Of a stretch of DNA of 15,484 nt, positions 7,755-13,707 are shown one piece after another (position 1 is the stretch's first letter; each line of letters starts with the position of its first letter). The notes beneath the pieces were generated by a model that saw only the letters and a list, made by a program, of their open reading frames with translations, was not told the origin of the DNA and searched no databases. This stretch comes from Chrysochromulina tobinii (taxonomy: Eukaryota > Haptophyta > Prymnesiales > Chrysochromulinaceae): the NCBI GenBank assembly GCA_001275005.1, contig JWZX01001483.1, positions 1 to 15,484 of the forward strand, in the 5' to 3' direction. Made by a program: the position numbers and the translations under genes.

Positions 7755-8642
7755 CTAGTAGGTCAAGGTGCGCGCAATATGGCGCTGGAGATGCCAGCGG
7801 TAGCCCTCCGCCCGACCATTTGCATAGATGGCGCTGGTCCCGAGCGCATAGTCCCAAAAGGACGAGATTTCGCCAAAGTGTGTCGAGATCTTCTCGTGGT
7901 GCACATTGTGATAGGTGGAGCTATCGAGCCAGAGGAGAGGCAATGCGCGCTCGAGAGAAGCAAATGAGAAGCCACAGTGGAGATACGTGTTGAGGACAAA
8001 GAAGGCAAAGATCGACGGCGCGACTAGTGGAATCCAATGTGGCAGGTGCGACCAAAGGAAGATGGGGCAGAAGGTCCAAATGGCTTCCAAGGGCGACACT
8101 GCAAAACCGCCAAAGGCTGTTGGGTTTCGAAATGAGTGGTGGTGCTCGTGGAACGCCCAGAGCGTGGGCGAGTGGAGCAAGCGATGCTTAAGGTAGAGCC
8201 AAGCATCCGCCACCGGAATCCCGACGAAGAAGCCCAAGAGGTAACTGGGGAGGGTGGCGCCAATCTCGTCGAGGTGCCAAATCAAGCCAGTGGGTTCTCC
8301 CGCTGCAAAGCGAGACAGGGGCCATGCTGCCATCGCGGATATGCAGAACATGCAACGGGTCGTCTCCAGGATTTCCGCGCGCAGGAGCCGATAGGCTTTT
8401 GCATCGCCGTCCACGAAGGCGTGCGGTTTCGTCGGTTGCAACCTCGCGCCGTACTTGCATGCGACCCACTGTGTGCCGCCACAGCAGGCCAGAATGCCGA
8501 GCATCAGAATCAGAAATGTGTGCAGCTGCACATACAGCCACGCGGAGCCTCGGGTCGTGACGCCGTGCAGCACCATGACAGGCGGGATGAGACCGTTGAT
8601 CAACCACGCCAGGGTTGGGGACACAGCCGGAAGGCGTGGCAT
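7755..8642 (-). CDS. Fatty acid hydroxylase / sterol desaturase family membrane protein
   Basis: A 295-residue membrane-bound di-iron oxygenase. The three histidine clusters are intact and correctly ordered: HRLLH (153-157), HEHHH (165-169) and HNVHH (245-249), with D146 and Y150 before the first as in the family, and an extra H222. Hydrophobic segments at about 12-26, 36-56, 130-148 and 186-222 fit an ER-type membrane protein with cytosolic histidines. Relatives hydroxylate or desaturate sterols, sphingoid bases, fatty acids or carotenoids; the sequence alone does not fix the substrate. It is intron-free, and by eye its base composition is less GC-rich than its neighbours, which might reflect later acquisition. 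It lies on the same strand as, and 386 bp from the end of, the ceramidase gene. The family is certain; a sphingolipid role is only a contextual guess. Confidence 0.85.
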   Translation of the reverse strand: MPRLPAVSPTLAWLINGLIPPVMVLHGVTTRGSAWLYVQLHTFLILMLGILACCGGTQWVACKYGARLQPTKPHAFVDGDAKAYRLLRAEILETTRCMFCISAMAAWPLSRFAAGEPTGLIWHLDEIGATLPSYLLGFFVGIPVADAWLYLKHRLLHSPTLWAFHEHHHSFRNPTAFGGFAVSPLEAIWTFCPIFLWSHLPHWIPLVAPSIFAFFVLNTYLHCGFSFASLERALPLLWLDSSTYHNVHHEKISTHFGEISSFWDYALGTSAIYANGRAEGYRWHLQRHIARTLTY

Positions 8643-9028
8643 CGTTTATTTGATATCGAATGGTTGAGTGATGCCTTCCGTGTGCTGACTTGCGCCAGTC
8701 GCGGTCGGTGGTGCCGAGAGGAAGGTAAATCAGAGGGGCATGGAGTCAGAATGAAGCGTGAATTGGCTGTTAAATGCTGACCTCCACGTAAGCACGTATA
8801 GACAGCCGTCTCAGGGGTTAACTGCCCCTACCTGGAACACGAATACGGGATTCGGCCGACATGATTTTCGAACATGTTTTGCACGATACGTTCAAACTTG
8901 CCATGATTGTTTCGGTTTCGTCCATGGGCTCTACCTGGGCTCGTGTGTCTGTGAGAAAGTGGCGCGGTGGTTTGGGATTCCTGTGTCGTCCAATGGGCCC
9001 TTGAAGAAGCCTGCCTCTCTCTCATATG
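8643..9028. other. Intergenic region between hydroxylase and ceramidase
   Basis: 386 bp between the hydroxylase start and the ceramidase stop. It is less GC-rich than the coding DNA to the right. It must contain the ceramidase 3' end and the hydroxylase promoter. I see no conserved frame, RNA gene or notable repeat. Confidence 0.5.
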
Positions 9029-12004
9029 TTACGGTTCACCTGTGGTCACGTTGAAGGCGCTCGACGTGCCCGAGTACGGCACCGCGCCTTCGGATGCCCC
9101 AAGCTGCTGCCACGACGCACCTGTGTGGATGATGCGGTACACGCCTGCCGGTGCGTCCGGCGGCACGTCCCAACTGACCGTCACGTCGTAGTGGCGCCCA
9201 GTGGTGGCATTAAGCACAGCGCTCACTCGCGTCTCCGGGTCCGAGTCCTCCGCCACGAGCTCCCAATCTGCTGCATGCAAGTGCTGAGCACGACGCCATC
9301 CACTCCCCACAGGTGCGAGCTTCCAATCTGCCAGCGCACCAGCGCTGTCCGTGCCGTGTGCGCGGACGCCGTCGCGGGCGCCAGCACGCGCCATGACGAC
9401 GCGCGCGAACGTGTCCTGACTGCGCAGGTCGTTGTTGAGCGAGCCGCCGATGAAGGTGACGCTCACTCGCTGGCCAGCCTTGACTAGGGAAGGCACGTCG
9501 AGACTGACGTCACCTGTGGGAACGGAGGAAGAGGGGCGCGGCGCCGTGGTGAGCACATGCATGCACATGGACCGGCGCCGTGGTGAGCACATGCATGCTT
9601 ATGGACCGTGGTTGGCCGTCGAGACTGACGTTACCAAAGGCGGCGCCCGCGGGCGTTGCTTCGAGCTTGGGACGGTTAGGGTTAGGGTTAGGGTTGACGT
9701 TACCGAAGGCGGTGCCCGCAGGCGGTGCTTCGAGCTTGGGACGGTCGGCCGTCTGGACGATGCGGTCGGTGAAGTCCACTGGGGGAGGGTCCGATCGGGC
9801 GATGGTGCCGTTCGCGAGATTGTCGGCGAGGCGGAGCAGCTCTTGGATGTACCTGTGGGGACGCGAGGAGGGGCGTGAGGAGCACTTGCATGCAGGTGGT
9901 CGGCGAGGCGGAGCAGCTCGTGGAAGTAGTGGAAGTACTGCACTCACAGGCACTCACAGGCACTCACAGGCACTCACAGGCACTCACAGGCACTCACAGG
10001 CACTCACAGGCACTCAGGAGCATTCAGTGGCACTCTGCGTACCCGTCGAGCTGTCGTGGGCCGTAGATGGTCGAGCCGCCCTCGTATCGCTGCTGTTGAT
10101 ACTCCTCGAAGGTCGTCGTGTAGTCCTGATAGTCGTTCGAGAGGCCGGCGATCACGACGACGCCTTCCGTGTCGCTGAGTACGCCGCGCTGTACCAAGCG
10201 CGCCTTGACGGCCGCTCGTGTGCGCCGGCCGGCCATCGTCGTCATCTCGGTCGGCACGGCGATGATGACGAGCTGCCCCAGCTGCAGCAGCTGGATCGGC
10301 GCCGTATCGGGCGCCCAAGGGTACGGGAACGCGATGGAGCCGGTGGAGAGCAGGATGGCTTTCGGGTGCTGGCACTCTTGCTCCTCCTTGGTGGCCACGT
10401 GGAGGATGTCTGAGGCATGATGGGCGAGATCAGGGGCGAGATCGGGGCGAGATCAGGGCGAGATCAGGTGGCCACATGGAGGAGGTCTGAGGCACGAAGG
10501 CCAGAGCAGCCCATGGGCGGGATCAGGGGCGAGCGTGGACGCACTCAACAGGCACAGCTATGGTGGCGCGCACCTCCGATGAAGCGCCAAAACGGATTCG
10601 AAGAGTTGCCCTGGCCCTGCTCGAAGTTGAACATGCCAGGCCCATCAGTAGTCCCCGCCGCGAAGGAAACACCCATGGCCGCCTTACAGAGCGCGTGCTG
10701 TGGCTGGCCCTGCGCTGAGGCCACCTCGAGGCCGGGCATTTTGACGAATGCATGTACCGCGCGCACCGGCCCGAGGAGGGCGGGCTGCGTGTCGGCCGCA
10801 TGCATCAGCATGCTCGCGACCTGCACCTGGCGCTCCGCGTTGAGTTTCGTCGATTCGAACATGTCGCGCCCCTCACCTGTGGAAGAACAATCAAGCGCAC
10901 TCAATCGCAATCAAGCTTCTCGTTGAGTTTCGTCGATTCAAACATGTCGCGCCCCTCACCCGAGGAAGAGCACTGTTGCACGAAGCCGTTACATGTTGAG
11001 TGGATCGCATCGCACGGCAGGCCCGTGTCACGGCAGCGTGCCCCTCGGGTATTGGGGGAGACGTCACCTGTGGGTACGGAAGAAGGGTGGGGGGGCGACG
11101 CCGTGGTGAGCATAAGCATACAACTGTTCGCGCCCTTTTGGTGTCGCGGTGAGACGTTACCAAGGGCTGTGGCGGCAAATGCGGCGACGAAAGGGCCGTC
11201 GCCCACACGGCGCATGTCACTCGTCGGCCCGTTGACCGCTCGCTCGAGCAGATACGCCGCCCAGCCCTTGTTATCGCCCGACACGAGTGTGTTCGTGTTG
11301 TTCATAGATGTGCCGTGGGTAGCGTGCCAGTTGACGATGGCGCTCGCGTTGCCGCTGGCAGTGCGTATGGTGAGCTGCACCATAGTGTCGTCTTTGTCGC
11401 CCTCGGGGTACATGGCACGCTCGGCCGCCGAGTTGAGCAGGTACGCCGTCGGGCTGCGGGAGATGGACGCGTTTGGCACGCGCCCGATGCCGAGGCGAAC
11501 GTCCGCCGGCGCGAGCGAGCGGTGGGCGCGCAGGATCGCCAGCGTGGTGCCGTTGACCATCGCGTCGAGTGTCTGCGGCACCCAGCCCGAGCCCGCAAAC
11601 TGAAAGAGCGTGTGCTCGAGGAAACCCGAGGGTCCCGAGTGCGTATGCGTCGCCGAGATGCACAGGTTCGCTTCGGTGTACACCATGCCAAGCTCGCGCT
11701 CGAGCGCTGCGAGCACGCGTTTCTTGAGAACGAAGCCTGGCATGCCAGCATCGAGGCTCACGAAGGCGATGGGCGAGGTGCCCTCGGCGCTCGAGAAGGC
11801 GAAGGCTCGTGCGCGCAGCCGGATGTGAATGCCCGTGCCCTTTTGGCTTGGGTTGGCCATCCCCATGAAGTTGATGCCGACCGACGGGCCGGTGATGTCG
11901 TAGACGCCCTGGCCTGCATTGATGCCGACCGATGGACACTGACGCCGATCGCCCGGCGTACATTTGAGAACCGCAAACACCGCGGTGGCGAGGAACGTGG
12001 TCAT
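9029..12004 (-). CDS. Neutral ceramidase, six exons
   Basis: Hydrolyses the N-acyl bond of ceramide to sphingosine and fatty acid; family members are secreted or face the lumen or cell surface. Proposed exons on the minus strand: 12004-11161, 11067-10960, 10876-10574, 10409-10043, 9852-9704, 9513-9029. All phases match, giving 751 residues, normal for the family. Motifs: THTHSG (119-124) and ATHGTSMNN (228-236) with zinc-ligand histidines; GDVSPN (282-287), carrying the presumed catalytic serine 285 and created by joining exons 1 and 2; FAAGTTDGPG in exon 3; PTEMTTMAGRR (zinc-ligand Glu) and NDYQDYTTTFEEY (zinc-ligand Tyr) in exon 4; and a C-terminal beta domain. The first residues, MTTFLATAVFAV, resemble a signal peptide. 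The frame is also open from 12097, but that stretch looks like UTR. A GTAAGT at 12101-12096 after an ATG at 12122 could mark another short 5' exon. Exon 6 carries a 20-residue antisense introner insertion. Confidence 0.85.
9256..9331 (+). mobile_element. Introner-like element, antisense, exonic, with 16-bp duplication
   Basis: On the plus strand, CGAGCTCCCAATCTGC (9256-9271) and CGAGCTTCCAATCTGC (9316-9331) flank a 44-bp core that reads GCATGCAAGTGCTG near its start and ends CCCCACAGGTG. The core matches those of the ceramidase introns but is inverted relative to the gene. The period is exactly 60 bp, so the coding strand gains 20 residues between two ADW(K/E)L copies. No GT-AG pair on the coding strand removes it cleanly, so it is probably translated. 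Confidence 0.7.
9540..9607 (-). mobile_element. Introner core, two tandem 34-bp copies
   Basis: GGCGCCGTGGTGAGCACATG (plus strand) starts at 9540 and again at 9574; the 34-bp units differ only at CAC/CTT. Read on the coding strand, this is GCATGCATGTGCTCACCACG, the sequence shared with the introns ending at 9853 and 11068. A pyrimidine-rich run and CCCACAG follow down to 9514. Confidence 0.75.
9627..9744. repeat. 69-bp-period tandem duplication
   Basis: A 49-bp unit at 9627-9675 recurs at 9696-9744 with a few substitutions, separated by the telomere-like run. The right copy is the true end of exon 5 plus donor; the left copy looks like a duplicate of that exon end, now intronic. Confidence 0.8.
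9674..9695 (+). repeat. Interstitial telomere-type repeat (TTAGGG)3
   Basis: Three perfect TTAGGG units with GG before and TT after. They lie exactly between the two copies of the 69-bp-period duplication in ceramidase intron 5. The unit equals the telomere repeat common in many protists and animals, not the TTTAGGG of green plants. Confidence 0.85.
9853..10042 (-). other. Ceramidase intron 4 (introner plus minisatellite)
   Basis: The donor is GTACGCAGAG at 10042 and the acceptor GTCCCCACAG at 9853. Splicing joins GACGG to GTACATCC, giving the family-typical GYIQE. The 3' end (9853-9897) is an introner core, GCATGCAAGTGCTCCTCACG through CCCCACAG. Before it lies a copy (9887-9938) of the first ~35 bases of exon 5, sharing GAGCTGCTCCGCCTCGCCGA. 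Upstream of that is the minisatellite. The intron is 190 nt and frame-breaking if retained. Confidence 0.75.
9941..10010. repeat. 10-bp minisatellite, seven perfect copies
   Basis: CACTCACAGG is repeated seven times without error, then decays over about 25 bp (CACTCAGGAG, CATTCAGTGG). On the ceramidase coding strand each unit reads CCTGTGAGTG and so contains GTGAGT, a consensus 5' splice site. There are no spacers, so it is not a CRISPR array. Confidence 0.95.
10410..10573 (-). other. Ceramidase intron 3
   Basis: The donor is GTGCGCGCC at 10573 and the acceptor TGCCTCAG at 10410; splicing yields G-D-I-L between WRFIG and HVATKEEQ. The intron (164 nt) contains a near copy of its own acceptor and following exon: 10468-10498 resembles 10391-10420, including GTGGCCAC and GTCTGAGGCA. 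Four GCGAGATC(A/G)GG units fill 10423-10468 between the copies. Confidence 0.75.
10877..10959 (-). other. Ceramidase intron 2, tandem-duplication type
   Basis: The donor is GTGAGGGGCG at 10959 and the acceptor TTCTTCCACAG at 10877, 83 nt. The first 39 bases of the intron are the same as the first 39 bases of exon 3 except one T/C change, so the donor is simply the duplicated exon start. Retention would hit a stop in the intron. The joined product reads S-S-G-E-G-R-D in phase. Confidence 0.85.
11068..11160 (-). other. Ceramidase intron 1 (introner) splitting the catalytic motif
   Basis: The donor is GTAACGTCTCACC at 11160 and the acceptor CGTACCCACAG at 11068; exon 2 begins GTGACGTCTCCCC, a near copy of the donor region. 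The core TATGCTCACCACGGCGTCGC matches the other introner copies. The intron is 93 nt, a multiple of three, and has no in-frame stop. Retention would add 31 residues, including a decoy GNVSP, before the real GDVSPN. Confidence 0.8.
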
Positions 12005-12435
12005 GACCAGGGTCGGCGAGTTCGTCGGCGCTTCCGGCTCGAGCGACCGCAGTGTTTGTCGTAGTTTTCGAAGTTTTAGAAGTTTTAGCCTGCACACTTA
12101 CCACAACGGCCAAGGGTCGCACGTCGATGGCCCGAAGATGCCAACGCCATCAAATCGTCCATTGTTTCGTCCTTCGTCGAGAGATCTTAGATCTACAGAC
12201 TACAGTCTCTGTGAGGACGCTGTGAGGAGCGCCGCCGGCCCGCCGCGTGCGATTTGGCCCGGACGGCGTTATACACAGACGGCGGGGTGCGCGACTCGTC
12301 GTTACTCCCGGTTCCCTGACGTAGTGATTTCGCGTTTGGTGTGTCGAGATTACATGAATCATGATAATTCCAGGAACCATCGATGGAACCACATTGCCCA
12401 GAGCAAAGCCTTAGCCTACAAAAGCACGTTTAATC
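12005..12435. other. Intergenic region upstream of ceramidase
   Basis: This holds the ceramidase promoter/5' UTR and the 3' flank of the SHIPPO gene. Near 12063-12087 the word GAAGTTTTAG is tandemly repeated, arguing against coding. AGATCTTAGATCT lies near 12182 and CTGTGAGGA recurs near 12209 and 12220. A consensus donor GTAAGT (minus strand, 12101-12096) after an ATG at 12122 may belong to a 5' exon. I identify nothing else. Confidence 0.45.
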
Positions 12436-13497
12436 TCACCAGATGGGAGCACGCATCTCCCTTACGGACTCCGACCGGAAGGCGGCGGTGCCTGGCGCAT
12501 CGCGGCCGACCGCATGCACGTAGATCGCCTGCTCGCCCAGCTTCTTGGCGAGAGCGTGATGCGGGTCATATGAGAGAGGCCCGACGGTAGCACACGTCGT
12601 CGAGTCGGGTCGAGTCAGAATTCGAGTCGGCGCCCCAAAACGTTCGCTTCGACTTCGCATCACTGCCCCGAACGTGTCCCGCACGCGCGGCTCGACGACG
12701 TGATACTTGGGCTCCAGCAACGTCGCCGGCCCATGGCGCGCATGGAAGCTCGGCCGCTGCGCTGAGAGGGAGCGGAACGCAGCACTTGGCATCCGACCTT
12801 GGTGTGCGTCGAGCAGCGTGGCCGCCAGACCCCTGTAAGCGCCCGGCCCGGGCGTGTCCTCGCCCAAAATCTCGAGGCGCAGATCGCGTGACCCCAGCCC
12901 ACCGAACCCCCCTTGGCCTGCACGCGCCGCACGGTTGAAGGACGATCCTGCAGAGAGAAACGAGGACCTCGAGACATTGTCCAAAGCGTCCGCGGCATTA
13001 TAAGCGCCAGGGCCGTTCCCGATCGAGTCCACCTTCTGACGCTGAAGGCTGCGTGAGCGAAACACGGCGCGCCCACCGCCAAGGGACTGCAATGATGCTC
13101 CTCCTCGTGGAGTCCTCCCGTTGGTGCTGTAGGCACCTGGGCCCGGACTCGACTCAAAGAGCCGAGAATCCCGCGCCTTCACTTTGGCCGCGTGCTTCGC
13201 GGCCCGCTCCTGAGGAGAGGGCGTCGCCCAGACGCGGCGTTCCGATGCGCGTCGGGCCGAGCTCGGACGGTCGCCAGGCGAGGAGCCCGCGTTGGACTGG
13301 AGGCCAGCCAGCCCCTTGGAGCCCGGCACGGCATCTTGTGGTCGCATTTCTGTTTTCGCCTTTGGGACGGGAGGTGTTGGTGGCTCAGGGTGAACAGGAA
13401 CTTGAACAGGGTGCCCATGTCTTTTCGTTCCGTTTCGCTCACGTGCAACCGTTTCGCGCCCCGGTTCGACGGACTTCGAAAAACGGACATCAATCAT
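12436..13497 (-). CDS. SHIPPO / sperm-tail PG-rich repeat protein
   Basis: A likely axonemal microtubule-associated protein. The spaced PG-rich repeats that define the family are visible: SSPGPGAY, IGNGPGAY, DTPGPGAY and a degenerate VGPLSYDP, with FRS-type segments between them (AVFRSRS, AAFRSLS, AAFRSES). With the start at 13497 the product is 353 residues. The frame is open up to 13650, but the added 51 residues are a Gly/Arg/Cys-rich run over duplicated DNA (CCTCCGGGAGCCGCA twice) and look like 5' UTR. No intron is needed. It lies 210 bp downstream of the 535-residue gene on the same strand, whose N-terminus also has a GPGRYDP motif. The family call is good; the particular axonemal position is unknown. 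Confidence 0.7.
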   Translation of the reverse strand: MIDVRFSKSVEPGRETVARERNGTKRHGHPVQVPVHPEPPTPPVPKAKTEMRPQDAVPGSKGLAGLQSNAGSSPGDRPSSARRASERRVWATPSPQERAAKHAAKVKARDSRLFESSPGPGAYSTNGRTPRGGASLQSLGGGRAVFRSRSLQRQKVDSIGNGPGAYNAADALDNVSRSSFLSAGSSFNRAARAGQGGFGGLGSRDLRLEILGEDTPGPGAYRGLAATLLDAHQGRMPSAAFRSLSAQRPSFHARHGPATLLEPKYHVVEPRVRDTFGAVMRSRSERFGAPTRILTRPDSTTCATVGPLSYDPHHALAKKLGEQAIYVHAVGRDAPGTAAFRSESVREMRAPIW

Positions 13498-13707
13498 CAA
13501 TTCATCATCTTTGCATGCACACCCTGGAGCTCGCAACACCCAACCATGACCTCCGGGAGCCGCATGGGCCCATCGACGGCACCTCCGGGAGCCGCACCGT
13601 GCGCCCCCGCGCAGTCGACCGCAGGCGCGCCCCCCGACCGCGGCAGCCACGCAACCCCGCGCGGTGCGGCGCTAAACTCCCGCTATAATCAATGAATAAT
13701 CGGCCCG

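Larger units (their letters stand above)
9514..9703 (-). other. Ceramidase intron 5 (introner-derived, expanded)
   Basis: The minus strand runs from donor GTAACGTCAACC (9703) to acceptor CGTTCCCACAG (9514), giving GCCTTCG joined to GTGACGTC and restoring the family's FGDV motif. A second donor, GTAACGTCAGTC at 9634, is equally usable and in phase; choosing it would leave an extra PNPNPN-containing duplication in the protein, so the 190-nt form is preferred. GTAACGTCAGTCTCGACG inside the intron copies the exon 6 start GTGACGTCAGTCTCGACG with one change. The core is present twice. Confidence 0.7.

Noticed and set aside
9941-10010. CRISPR array
   Set aside because: The 10-bp units are directly abutting with no spacers, and the context is a eukaryotic intron.
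11315-12064. 249-codon plus-strand frame opposite ceramidase exon 1
   Set aside because: Arg/Ala-rich shadow frame; the minus strand has the conserved ceramidase motifs.
9029-12097. Ceramidase as a broken pseudogene or several separate genes
   Set aside because: Every break coincides with a GT-AG pair, phases match at all five junctions, and splicing restores family motifs (GDVSPN, FGDV, GYIQE), so introns explain it better than decay.
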